Both the position numbers and the translations under genes were made by a program. This document shows, piece after piece, positions 16,394 through 24,215 of a DNA stretch of 64,000 bases (its first letter is position 1; each line of letters begins with the position of its first letter). The DNA lies in assembly GCF_003725535.1 (NCBI RefSeq), contig NZ_RJSF01000036.1, positions 1-64,000 of the forward strand, written 5' to 3'. The stretch is from Nocardioides pocheonensis. GTDB lineage: Bacteria; Actinomycetota; Actinomycetes; Propionibacteriales; Nocardioidaceae. Under the pieces are notes generated by a model. It ran no database searches and was not told the origin of the DNA. It saw only the letters and a program-made list of their open reading frames with translations.

Positions 16394-16732
16394 GTGGCCC
16401 ACTACGAGAAGCAGCTGTCCGGCGACGTCGACGACCTGGTCGCGCACCTCGACCGGGCGATCCCGGCGGGCAGCGTCACGGGCAAGCTCGAGGACGGCTC
16501 CGACCAGCGCCTGGGGGACGCGCGCATGGTGGTCCGGGTGTTCGAGCGCTACAGCGCCCTGGGCGGCAACCGGGTGAGCCTGACGATCTGCATCCTCGCG
16601 GTCGGGCAGCAGCTCGCCCTCTCGGCCACGACGTCCGGCGGCAGCCAGGCGATGTTCTTCAAGCTGAACACCTTCGGCGAGGAGTCGTTCCTGCGCCGCG
16701 CGGTCGAGGCGATCGAGGGCTACCCGGGCTGA
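16394..16732 (+). CDS. Small conserved protein, DUF6054-like
   Basis: A 112-residue cytoplasmic protein. Segments VRVFERYSALGGNRVSLTI and TSGGSQAMFFKLNTFGEE look like the small DUF6054 family known mainly from Firmicutes; the assignment is from memory. No function is known. GTG 16394 lies 6 nt after a TACTGT box and lacks a ribosome site. The longer open frame starting at 16322 would cover the divergent promoter and is not used. Confidence 0.7.
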   Translation: MAHYEKQLSGDVDDLVAHLDRAIPAGSVTGKLEDGSDQRLGDARMVVRVFERYSALGGNRVSLTICILAVGQQLALSATTSGGSQAMFFKLNTFGEESFLRRAVEAIEGYPG

Positions 16733-16791
16733 CCGGCCCACCCCGGAAAACGCGGCCGTTTGCCCCAGGCCTCCGACGGGTAATCCGAGGC

Positions 16792-17466
16792 ATGGTTGTC
16801 AGGCTCGCCCTGCTCGGCGACTCCATGGCCGCGGGTCGCGGCGCCCAGCGTCGTACCGAGACGCCGGCCGCTCGGCTGGCCGATCAGCTGCGGGCCGACG
16901 GGCTGACCGTGACCACCCGCGTGTTCGCGGTCGCGGGCGCACGCAGCAGCGCGCTCGCCGCGCAGGTCGAGGCCGCGGTCACCTGGCGGCCGCGGGTCGC
17001 GGTGATCGTGATCGGCGCCAACGACCTGATCCACCACACGCGTGCCAACCGAGCCGCGCACGACCTCGCCGAGGCGGTACGCCGGCTCCGGACCGCCGGC
17101 GCCGAGGTGGTCGTCGCGCCCGCCCCCGACCTCAGCGCGCTGCCCGACACCCCGCTCGGTCTCAAGCCGGTGCTGCGCTCGGCGAGCATGCTGCTGCGCG
17201 ACTGCCAGATCGGCGCGGCGCTCGCCGCGGGGGCGCACGTCGCCGATCGCGACCACGCCACCGCGGAGGTCTTCGCGGCCGACCGGTCGCTGTTCTGTCC
17301 CGACCGGTTCCACCCCTCCGGCGCCGGCTACGCGGTGATCGCCGAGGCGCTGCGCCCGGCCGTGGCCGCAGCCCTCCAGGCGCACGAGGACCGAGCCGGT
17401 GCGGCCCGGCGCACCTCGCTCACGCTCGGGGAGACGACCTCGGGATCGGCGACCGCCCAGGTCTGA
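16792..17466 (+). CDS. Cytoplasmic SGNH hydrolase
   Basis: A 224-residue GDSL/SGNH-fold esterase without a signal peptide. Block I is LLGDSMAAG (Ser11), block III GANDL, and block V DRFHPSGAGY, with Asp-x-x-His as expected. The C-terminal 30 residues are Ala/Thr/Ser-rich. The ATG directly follows GAGG with no room for normal spacing; TAATCC five bases before the ATG could be a -10 for a leaderless message. Second SGNH enzyme within 1 kb, but not closely similar to the secreted one. Confidence 0.82.
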   Translation: MVVRLALLGDSMAAGRGAQRRTETPAARLADQLRADGLTVTTRVFAVAGARSSALAAQVEAAVTWRPRVAVIVIGANDLIHHTRANRAAHDLAEAVRRLRTAGAEVVVAPAPDLSALPDTPLGLKPVLRSASMLLRDCQIGAALAAGAHVADRDHATAEVFAADRSLFCPDRFHPSGAGYAVIAEALRPAVAAALQAHEDRAGAARRTSLTLGETTSGSATAQV

Positions 17467-17482
17467 GACCCCGGAGCAGGAC

Positions 17483-18586
17483 TCAGGTGGCCGGCACCAT
17501 CTGCAGCGGCGCCAGGGTGCCGAGCGACTCCGCGACCACCACGGCGTCGTCACCGGACTGCAGCCGGAAGTCGGCGTCCGGGTTGATGTGCGCGGTGCCG
17601 TCGCGGCTCACCGCGAGCAACGTCGCGCTGTGGTCGGACCGCATCCGCTCGGACAGCTGGTCGACGGAGAGCCCGACGTACTCGTCGGGGAGGCGCACCC
17701 GGTAGAGCTCGGAACCCTCCCCGCCGGAGACGATGTCGGTGACGATCTCGGCGAGGCCGGGGTAGAGCGACGACCGCGCCATCAGGCGGGAGACGAGACG
17801 TGAGCTGACCACGATCTCGTCGGCGTGTGCCCGCCGGAAGTGCTCGACGTGGTCCGGGTTGTTCGCCTCGACCACGGTGCGCACGTGCGGCGCGATCGAC
17901 TCGATCGCCATCACCGCGAGGATCGAGCGCATGTCCGCCTCGTTGCTCGCGTCGGCGGGACAGACCACGGCCGCCATCGCCTCCTCGATGCCGGCCCGCC
18001 GGAGGTCGTCGGCACTGGTCACGTCACCGCTCACGAAGTACACCCCGTTGCCGGCCGGGTTCTTGTCGCCGGAGTGGATCAGCACGATCTTGGTGGCGTA
18101 CTCGTCGCCGCCCAGCTCGCTGATCAGCTCCCGCGCGGTGGAGTTCCAGCCGCAGACCACGATGTGGTCGCGGTAGCCCGCTGCACCCATGCCTTGTCCT
18201 TCCTTGAGGAGGATGTCGATGACGAAGCCGACCAGCGCGCCGGTGATCGCGGCGACGATCGCCACCCCGAACAGCACCAGCAGCCAGCTGATGAACTTGC
18301 CGGCGGGCGACGTGACGTAACCGGTGTCGCCGTTGCCGAGCACGGTCGTCACGCCCCAGTAGAAGCTGTCGCCGAACTTCGAGGCCATGTGGCCGGCGTT
18401 GTCGTGCGGGCCCTCGAACGCGGTCAGCAGGAGGGCCGCGACCACCACGAACCCGCACAGGGCGATCGAGAGCCGCAGGAAGAACCCGCGTTGCAGCCCA
18501 CCGGTCATCCGCCGGAGGTGGAACAGCAGCCGCGTGAGCAGCGGGAAGTCGAACAGCGCCCCCATGCGCTTTCGCCAGCGCGCCAT
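17483..18586 (-). CDS. Two-helix ion channel with RCK/TrkA domains and a non-canonical filter
   Basis: A 367-residue K+-channel-like protein. Hydrophobic helices at about 39-56 and 97-122 flank a pore loop whose filter reads TTVLGNGD (80-87) instead of TVGYGD: one residue is added and Asn stands where Tyr is usual. From residue 140 a TrkA-N/RCK Rossmann domain (VVCGWNSTA) and a second C-terminal ligand domain follow. ATG 18586 has a strong GGGAGG site; the upstream open frame lacks one. Probably a tetrameric cytoplasm-gated cation channel; ion selectivity is uncertain given the filter. Confidence 0.82.
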   Translation of the reverse strand: MARWRKRMGALFDFPLLTRLLFHLRRMTGGLQRGFFLRLSIALCGFVVVAALLLTAFEGPHDNAGHMASKFGDSFYWGVTTVLGNGDTGYVTSPAGKFISWLLVLFGVAIVAAITGALVGFVIDILLKEGQGMGAAGYRDHIVVCGWNSTARELISELGGDEYATKIVLIHSGDKNPAGNGVYFVSGDVTSADDLRRAGIEEAMAAVVCPADASNEADMRSILAVMAIESIAPHVRTVVEANNPDHVEHFRRAHADEIVVSSRLVSRLMARSSLYPGLAEIVTDIVSGGEGSELYRVRLPDEYVGLSVDQLSERMRSDHSATLLAVSRDGTAHINPDADFRLQSGDDAVVVAESLGTLAPLQMVPAT

Positions 18587-18722
18587 GCCTGCCTCCCGAC
18601 GTGCGAGCACCACTCCGAGATCCCTCGGATCATGGCATCGACGGGTCGCTCGCGTCACTCCCCAGAGGGCGGTGTCGGCCGGCTGATACTCCGAGGTGCC
18701 GGTCGCGGGGTCGTCGCGCTGG

Positions 18723-18944
18723 TCAGTCGAGGAGCGTGACCGAGCCGACGTCGTACAGGCGCAACGCGAGCGAGATCGCGGCCGGGGTCAGGGCGGAGAC
18801 CGGCACGACCAGCAGCAGCCGGCCGGCGTTGTGGATCGCGGCGACCGAGCCGTGGAGCCAGGCCGACCACACCTCGTCGTGGTGGGGGATCATCGGCGCG
18901 CCGGTCCAGGGAGCGACGATGACGGGTTCGTTGGCGAGGATCAT
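18723..18944 (-). CDS. Small hypothetical protein
   Basis: A 73-residue protein that I do not recognise. It begins MILANEPVIVAPWTGAPMIPHHDEVW, is short and largely hydrophobic in the second half, and has no clear signal or transmembrane segment. ATG 18944 is preceded by a strong GGAGGAGG, which is the main reason to accept it. It is divergent from the patatin gene and lies 136 bp from the channel gene ahead of it. Confidence 0.5.
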   Translation of the reverse strand: MILANEPVIVAPWTGAPMIPHHDEVWSAWLHGSVAAIHNAGRLLLVVPVSALTPAAISLALRLYDVGSVTLLD

Positions 18945-19036
18945 CGCGTCCTCCTCCCTGGTCCTGGCCGGCCGTGTTGCCGACTCCCGACTGATCGGCG
19001 GCGACGGCAGCGAGTTTCGGGAAACCGGTAAAGCCC

Positions 19037-19063
19037 TCAACCGGCGGCCTGCCGGACCGATCG
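19037..19063 (+). promoter_or_regulatory. Possible sigma-28 (FliA-like) promoter before the patatin gene
   Basis: TCAA (19037-19040), 15 nt, then ACCGATCG (19056-19063). This resembles the flagellar sigma-28 pattern TAAA-N15-GCCGATAA. It lies 49 bp before the patatin start. A weak match; no flagellar gene is in the window. Confidence 0.25.
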
Positions 19064-19111
19064 TTCAGGGCAAGGAAGAACGGCGCTCGGGCTGAGGCAC
19101 AGGGAGGTGCC

Positions 19112-20053
19112 ATGTCGACATCACCAGCTCACCCGGACGTGCCGGCTCGGGACGTCTTCGTGCTCTCCGGCGGTGCCGCCCGCGGCGCGGTCCACGTCGG
19201 CATGATGCAGACCCTCCTCGAGGCCGGGATCGTCCCGGCCGCCTTCGTCGGTACGTCGGTCGGCGCCCTCAACGCCGCCTTCATGGGCTGGGAGACCGGG
19301 CTCGACCGGGTGCACGAGCTCGCCGACCACTGGCTCCAGCTCGGCACGCGCGACATCTTCCCCGGCCGGGTGTGGTCGCGGCTGGCGCACATCGCGCAGC
19401 GGCACACCTACCTGTTCTCCTCCGACGCCCTGCGCCGGCTCATCGCCGCCTGGGTGCCGGTCGAGCGGCTCGAGGACCTCCCGACACCGGTCCGGGTCAC
19501 CACGACTCCCCTGGTCGGCCAGGGCGCCGTCTACCACGACCAGGGTGACCTCGCCGACGTCCTGCTCGCCTCGACCGCCGTGCCCGGGATCTTCGCGCCG
19601 GTGGACCTCATGGGCGCCGACGGTGTCCGCAGCCTGCACGTCGACGGCGGCATCGCCGACCTCGTGCCGGTCGGAGGCGCCGTGGACCTGCAGCCCACCC
19701 GCGTGTTCGTGCTCGACGCCAGCGTCCCGCCCCGCATGCCCCACGCCCGTACGCCGATCGAGGTGCTCGTCGCCAGCCTCGGCGCCGCGATGCGGGCCCG
19801 CCCGATGATCGACCTGGGTCCCGGGGTCGAGGTGCACCACCTGCGCACGCCCGACCTGGGCACCCGGATGACCGACTTCTCGCGCACCCCCGAGCACATG
19901 GCGCTGGGGCGTCGCGCGGCGAGCGAGGCGCTCGACCGGATCACCCGGCTCGGCGAGCTGTCCCAGGCCTCGCCGTCCGTCCCGCAGCCCGGCCGGCACA
20001 CGCTCCACGGTCGGCACCACCGCCTGCGCGACCTGTTCGGCCGGGCCGCCTGA
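19112..20053 (+). CDS. Patatin-like phospholipase
   Basis: A 313-residue acyl hydrolase with a Ser-Asp dyad. The oxyanion motif GGAARGAVHVG lies near residues 20-30, the nucleophile is in GTSVGA, and the catalytic Asp is in DGG (HVDGGIADLVP). No signal peptide, so it acts inside the cell or at the inner membrane face. The His/Arg-rich C-terminus may bind anionic lipid. ATG 19112 has GGGAGG in front. Divergent from the small hypothetical gene; the following enoyl-CoA hydratase is co-directional, 68 bp away. Confidence 0.88.
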   Translation: MSTSPAHPDVPARDVFVLSGGAARGAVHVGMMQTLLEAGIVPAAFVGTSVGALNAAFMGWETGLDRVHELADHWLQLGTRDIFPGRVWSRLAHIAQRHTYLFSSDALRRLIAAWVPVERLEDLPTPVRVTTTPLVGQGAVYHDQGDLADVLLASTAVPGIFAPVDLMGADGVRSLHVDGGIADLVPVGGAVDLQPTRVFVLDASVPPRMPHARTPIEVLVASLGAAMRARPMIDLGPGVEVHHLRTPDLGTRMTDFSRTPEHMALGRRAASEALDRITRLGELSQASPSVPQPGRHTLHGRHHRLRDLFGRAA

Positions 20054-20121
20054 CGGCTCGTCCGCACGGCGTCCACCGCGGCCCGATCGCCACGGGCTGC
20101 CGCCGTCGGTTGAATGGGTCC

Positions 20122-20880
20122 ATGACCGTGCGCCTCGACACCACCGGCCCCGTCCTGACCGTGACCATCGACCGGCCCGGCGTACGCAACGCCGTCGACC
20201 GCGACACCGCGAGCGCGCTCGCGGACGCCTTCCGCGGCTTCGACGGCGACGACACGCTGTCGGTGGCCGTGCTGACCGGAGCCGGTGGCACCTTCTGCGC
20301 CGGGGCCGACCTCAAGGCGGTCAGCCGCGGCGAGGCGAACCGGATCGAGCCCGACGGGGACGCACCGATGGGCCCGAGCCGGATGCGGCTGGGCAAGCCG
20401 GTGATCGCCGCGATCGAGGGTCACGCCGTCGCCGGGGGTCTCGAGCTCGCGCTCTGGTGCGACCTGCGGGTGGCCGCCGCGGACGCGGTCCTCGGGGTCT
20501 TCTGCCGCCGGTGGGGCGTGCCCCTGATCGACGGCGGCACCGTGCGGCTGCCCCGCCTGATCGGTCACTCGCGGGCGATGGACCTGATCCTCACCGGGCG
20601 TCCGGTCGCGGCCGAGGAGGCGCTGGCCATCGGCCTGGTCAACCGGGTCGCGCCGAGCGGCGAGGCGCTGGGCGCGGCGCAGGCGCTGGCCGCGGAGATC
20701 GCGGCCTTCCCGCAGGTGTGCACCCGCAGCGACCGCGCCAGCGCGCTGGAGCAGTGGGGGCTCGAGGAGGACGCGGCGCTCGCCGCGGAGTTCGGCCACG
20801 GCCTCGGGGCGCTCGAGGCGGAGTCGATCGCCGGCGCCACCCGCTTCGCCGAGGGCGCCGGCCGGCACGGGACGTTCTGA
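20122..20880 (+). CDS. Enoyl-CoA hydratase/isomerase family protein
   Basis: A 252-residue crotonase-fold enzyme for acyl-CoA metabolism. The oxyanion-hole segments GTFCAGADLK and GHAVAGGLELALWCD are both present. The usual first catalytic Glu region reads FCRRWGVPLIDGGTVRL, the form seen in a subgroup often annotated simply as crotonase/EchA, so the reaction need not be simple hydration. ATG 20122 follows TTGAAT by 6 nt and has no Shine-Dalgarno. A downstream hairpin separates it from convergent bldC. Confidence 0.85.
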   Translation: MTVRLDTTGPVLTVTIDRPGVRNAVDRDTASALADAFRGFDGDDTLSVAVLTGAGGTFCAGADLKAVSRGEANRIEPDGDAPMGPSRMRLGKPVIAAIEGHAVAGGLELALWCDLRVAAADAVLGVFCRRWGVPLIDGGTVRLPRLIGHSRAMDLILTGRPVAAEEALAIGLVNRVAPSGEALGAAQALAAEIAAFPQVCTRSDRASALEQWGLEEDAALAAEFGHGLGALEAESIAGATRFAEGAGRHGTF

Positions 20881-20932
20881 GCGGGGTTCCGGAACCCGCC
20901 ATATCCGGATAAATCAGGCGTGAAGAACGCAG

Positions 20933-20963
20933 CAGGGCCCGACGCACGTGGCGTCGAGCCCTG
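20933..20963. terminator. Bidirectional terminator between the crotonase gene and bldC
   Basis: CAGGGC (20933-20938) pairs with GCCCTG (20958-20963) and CGACGC (20940-20945) with GCGTCG (20951-20956), with one mismatch between the stems and a 5-nt loop. It lies 21 bp past the bldC stop. A second small palindrome (20881-20899) follows the hydratase stop directly. Confidence 0.75.
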
Positions 20964-20984
20964 AACGGTGTGAGGGAGGGAAGA

Positions 20985-21194
20985 TCAGTCGGCGGCGCCG
21001 CGCTGGGCCGGGATGATCCCGCCCAGGAGCTCCTTGACCTCGGCCTCGCGGTAGCGCCGGTGGCCGCCGAGGGTCCGGATCGCGCTCAGCTTGCCGGCCT
21101 TGGCCCACCGCGTCACGGTCTTCGGGTCCACCCGGAACATCGCTGCGACCTCGGCGGGCGTCAACAGGGTCTCGGTCTCGGTGGTGTGCTGCAT
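20985..21194 (-). CDS. bldC: BldC-type MerR-like DNA-binding protein
   Basis: A 69-residue one-domain regulator with a MerR-type winged helix. [27 protein letters not shown] and [14 protein letters not shown] match Streptomyces BldC, a developmental regulator that binds cooperatively to direct repeats, almost residue for residue. It has no effector or dimerisation domain. A GAGGGG ribosome site lies upstream of ATG 21194. Followed by vdh, a DUF3073 gene, purM and purF, the same neighbourhood I know for bldC in Streptomyces. In a non-sporulating relative its role is probably general growth or stress control. Confidence 0.93.
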   Translation of the reverse strand: MQHTTETETLLTPAEVAAMFRVDPKTVTRWAKAGKLSAIRTLGGHRRYREAEVKELLGGIIPAQRGAAD

Positions 21195-21437
21195 CGTGGT
21201 GCCCCTCGTTCGGTGGTTCGTCTGTTTGAGGACATATCGAGCATGACACTCACCGCAACTCGTGTAAAGCAGACCAAACGGACATCGCCGTTCCGGTCTA
21301 GACAGCCCACACAATTCGGACAGTCGAACCGTAACCGGAGTAGGTTTGAGTCGTTTCCGGCGCCACCCCTGCCGGATCCGAACCGCACTGTCCACCGGCA
21401 CCGCCACCCCTGGTGCCCGACCACAGCGAGGACCCAC

Positions 21438-22601
21438 GTGAACAGCGTCGCATCCCCTCTGCCGGCATCTCCCGCGGCCCCTTCGGCCGCCTCTCCGGCT
21501 CTCTCTCCGGACACCTCTCTCCCCGCTTCCGCCGGCGTCTTCGCCGAGCTCGACGGGCACGAGCAGGTCGTCTTCTGCGCCGACGAGGCCAGCGGGCTCC
21601 GCGCGATCATCGCGATCCACTCCACCGCCCTCGGGCCGGCGCTCGGCGGCACCCGGTTCTACCCGTACGCCGACGAGGGGGCCGCGCTGACCGACGTGCT
21701 CCACCTCGCCAAGGGCATGTCCTACAAGGCCGCGCTCGCCGGGCTCGACCTCGGCGGCGGCAAGGCCGTGATCATCGGTGACCCCGCGACCATGAAGTCC
21801 GAGGCACTGCTGCGCGCCTACGGCCGGTTCGTGCAGTCCCTGCGCGGGCGCTACCTCACTGCCTGCGACGTGGGCACCTACAGCGAGGACATGGACGTGA
21901 TCGCGCGCGAGTGCGACTTCGTCACCGGCCGCACCGTCGAGCACGGCGGCGCGGGCGACTCGTCCGTGCTCACGGCGTACGGCGTCTTCCAGGGCATGCG
22001 CGCGGCCGCCGAGGTGGTGTGGGGCGAGCCGTCGCTCGCCGGACGCACGGTGGGCGTCGCCGGCGTCGGCAAGGTCGGCCACCACCTCGTCGAGCACCTG
22101 CTCGAGGACGGTGCCGACGTCGTCGTCACCGACGTGTCGGCAGCCGCCGTACGCCGCGTGCTCGACGCCCACCCGGAGGTTCGTGCCGTCCCGACGACCG
22201 AGGACCTGGTCGCCGAGCAGATCGACGTGTACGCGCCCTGCGCCCTCGGCAACGCCCTGACCGACGACGTGGTGGCCGTGCTCCGGGCGCGGGTGGTCTG
22301 CGGCGCCGCGAACAACCAGCTGGCGCACGACGGCGTGGAGAAGCTGCTCGCCGACGCGGGCGTCCTGTACGCCCCCGACTACTGCGTGAACGCGGGCGGC
22401 CTCATCCAGGTCGCCGACGAGCTGGTCGGCTTCGACTTCGCGCGGGCGCGGAAGCGCGCCGCCGGGATCTACGACACGACCCGTGAGGTGTTCCGGATCG
22501 CGGAGCGCGAGGACGTCCCGCCCTCGGTGGCGGCCGACCGGATCGCCGAGCGCCGGATGGCCACGATCGGACGGCGCGACCTCTGGCTGCCGGTGCGCTG
22601 A
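21438..22601 (+). CDS. vdh: Leucine/valine dehydrogenase (Glu/Leu/Phe/Val family)
   Basis: An NAD-dependent oxidative deaminase of branched-chain amino acids, 387 residues. The substrate-binding segment [11 protein letters not shown] and the catalytic lysine in [10 protein letters not shown] are clear, followed by the Rossmann motif VAGVGKVG. The first ~35 residues are an Ala/Ser/Pro-rich extension not needed by the family; a later start is possible but none has a better ribosome site than GTG 21438 (GAGG upstream). Divergent from bldC across a 243-bp gap, which is unusually AT-rich for this window (21230-21340) and probably holds both promoters. Confidence 0.9.
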   Translation: MNSVASPLPASPAAPSAASPALSPDTSLPASAGVFAELDGHEQVVFCADEASGLRAIIAIHSTALGPALGGTRFYPYADEGAALTDVLHLAKGMSYKAALAGLDLGGGKAVIIGDPATMKSEALLRAYGRFVQSLRGRYLTACDVGTYSEDMDVIARECDFVTGRTVEHGGAGDSSVLTAYGVFQGMRAAAEVVWGEPSLAGRTVGVAGVGKVGHHLVEHLLEDGADVVVTDVSAAAVRRVLDAHPEVRAVPTTEDLVAEQIDVYAPCALGNALTDDVVAVLRARVVCGAANNQLAHDGVEKLLADAGVLYAPDYCVNAGGLIQVADELVGFDFARARKRAAGIYDTTREVFRIAEREDVPPSVAADRIAERRMATIGRRDLWLPVR

Positions 22602-22655
22602 GCGCCTGCTGCTCAGGCCGTTCGTCCGGGCGCTGACCTGACGCGTACCCGGACC

Positions 22656-22714
22656 TGCGAATGTCGCTGCCGGGGCGCCCGCGTGCCCCACGCGCCCCGG
22701 CAGCGACATTCGCA
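22656..22714. repeat. Long inverted repeat, family 1, copy 1
   Basis: A 23-bp perfect inverted repeat (22656-22678 / 22692-22714) with a 13-nt loop, in the 210-bp gap between convergent vdh and the DUF3073 gene. It shares the 17-bp arm GCGACATTCGCATGTCG (22703-22719) with the copy near 40.6 kb. It would fold into a very stable RNA hairpin and may stop transcription in both directions. Confidence 0.9.
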
Positions 22715-22811
22715 TGTCGTTCTACGAGCGCCGGGCACGCACGCACGGGCCAGGACACCGTCCGGCGCGGGGCCGGGGCCGGCGGTCAGCCGGCGGAGGT
22801 GCGAGGAGTGG

Positions 22812-23000
22812 TCAGTCGCGCGAGGACGAGTAGTCGGCCCACTCGTCGTACTCGTCGGAGTCGGGCTCAGGCTCTGCAGCCGAAGGACCTTCGCTCCCGT
22901 GAAGCTCGTTGGCCAGCGCCGCGAGGTCGGTCTCGTGGGTCCGGTACTTCAGATCCCGAGCAACCTTGGTCTGCTTTGCCTTAGCTCGGCCGCGTCCCAT
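22812..23000 (-). CDS. DUF3073-family protein
   Basis: A 62-residue protein: a basic start (MGRGRAKAKQTKVARDLKY), a central helix THETDLAALANEL, and an acidic tail with alternating Asp, Glu and Tyr. This is the small actinobacterial DUF3073 family. Function unknown; its fixed place beside purM-purF is the best clue. The GAGGGGG in front of ATG 23000 is rather distant. A TTGACC/ATGATT promoter pair is visible upstream on the minus strand. Confidence 0.88.
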   Translation of the reverse strand: MGRGRAKAKQTKVARDLKYRTHETDLAALANELHGSEGPSAAEPEPDSDEYDEWADYSSSRD

Positions 23001-23133
23001 CCGGGTCGACCCCCTCGCACACTTGGCCGGCGCTCAGCGGCAGCCGGTCGGAAATCATCGTCTCGTGGGTCAACCGTACCTGCCGACCGGTCATTCCCGC
23101 ACGTCGGATCGCCAAGTGAGCAGGAGCGAGGGC

Positions 23134-24186
23134 TCAGGCGTGATCGCCGACGAGGCGTACGACGCCGCGGTCGTCGTCCGAGGCGGGGGCGACGGTGCCG
23201 GCCACCCACGCCCGCACGTCGTGCTCGGCGAGCAGCGAGAGCGCGCGATCGGCGTCGTCGGGCGCGGTGAGGGCGACCATGCCGACGCCGCAGTTCAGCG
23301 TGCGCTCGAGGTCGGGGCGGGCCACCGAGCCGACCTGCTGGACGAGCCCGAAGACCGGGGGCAGCGCCCACGTCGACCGGTCGATGCTGACGGTCAGCTC
23401 CGGCGGGAGCACACGCTCGAGGTTCGCGGCCAGCCCACCGCCGGTCACGTGGGACATGGCGTGGGTGGCGGTGCCGCGGGCGAGGGCGAGGCAGGCCTTG
23501 GCGTAGACCCGGGTGGGCTCGAGCAGCTCCTCGCCCAGGGTGCGGCCCAGCTCGTCGACGTGCTGGTCCAGGGAGAAGCCGCCCTGCGACAGCAGCACGT
23601 GGCGCACCAGGGAGTAGCCGTTGGAGTGCAGGCCGCTCGACGCCATCGCGATCACGACGTCGCCGGCGCGCACCCGGTCGGGGCCCAGCAGCGCGTCGGC
23701 CTCCACCACGCCCGTGGTCGAGCCGGCCACGTCGTACTCGTCGGGGCCGAGCAGGCCCGGGTGCTCAGCGGTCTCGCCGCCGATCAGGGCGCAGCCCGCC
23801 TGGACGCACGCCTCGGCGATGCCCTGGACGATCGCCGCGATCCGTTCGGGTACGACGCGCCCGGTGGCGATGTAGTCGGTGAGGAACAGCGGCTCCGCAC
23901 CGCAGACCACGAGGTCGTCGACCAGCATGCCGACCAGGTCGAACCCGATCGTGTCGTGCTTGTCCATCGCCTGGGCGATCGCGACCTTCGTGCCGACGCC
24001 GTCGGCCGAGCTGGCCAGCAGCGGGCGGTCGTAGGCCTTGAGGGCGCTGGCGTCGAAGAGACCGGCGAACCCGCCGATGCCGCCGACCTGCTCGGGCCGG
24101 CGGGCCTTCTCGACCCAGACCTTCATCAGCTCGACGGCCTTGTCTCCGGCCTCGATCGAGACGCCTGCGGCCTCGTAGGTGCTCAT
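23134..24186 (-). CDS. purM: Phosphoribosylformylglycinamidine cyclo-ligase
   Basis: AIR synthetase, step 5 of IMP synthesis: FGAM + ATP to AIR. 350 residues, the usual length. The ATP/substrate loop SSADGVGTKVAIA, the segment CALIGGETAEHPG and HVTGGGLAANLER identify it. ATG 24186 has AGGA upstream. It follows purF by 29 bp and is transcribed with it. No unusual feature. Confidence 0.97.
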   Translation of the reverse strand: MSTYEAAGVSIEAGDKAVELMKVWVEKARRPEQVGGIGGFAGLFDASALKAYDRPLLASSADGVGTKVAIAQAMDKHDTIGFDLVGMLVDDLVVCGAEPLFLTDYIATGRVVPERIAAIVQGIAEACVQAGCALIGGETAEHPGLLGPDEYDVAGSTTGVVEADALLGPDRVRAGDVVIAMASSGLHSNGYSLVRHVLLSQGGFSLDQHVDELGRTLGEELLEPTRVYAKACLALARGTATHAMSHVTGGGLAANLERVLPPELTVSIDRSTWALPPVFGLVQQVGSVARPDLERTLNCGVGMVALTAPDDADRALSLLAEHDVRAWVAGTVAPASDDDRGVVRLVGDHA

Positions 24187-24215
24187 GCGCGTCCTCGCGT
24201 CGTCAGGGGAGGTGG

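Noticed and set aside
22656-22714. Inverted repeat as insertion-sequence ends
   Set aside because: The arms are only 13 nt apart, so no transposase gene can lie between them, and no target duplication is evident.
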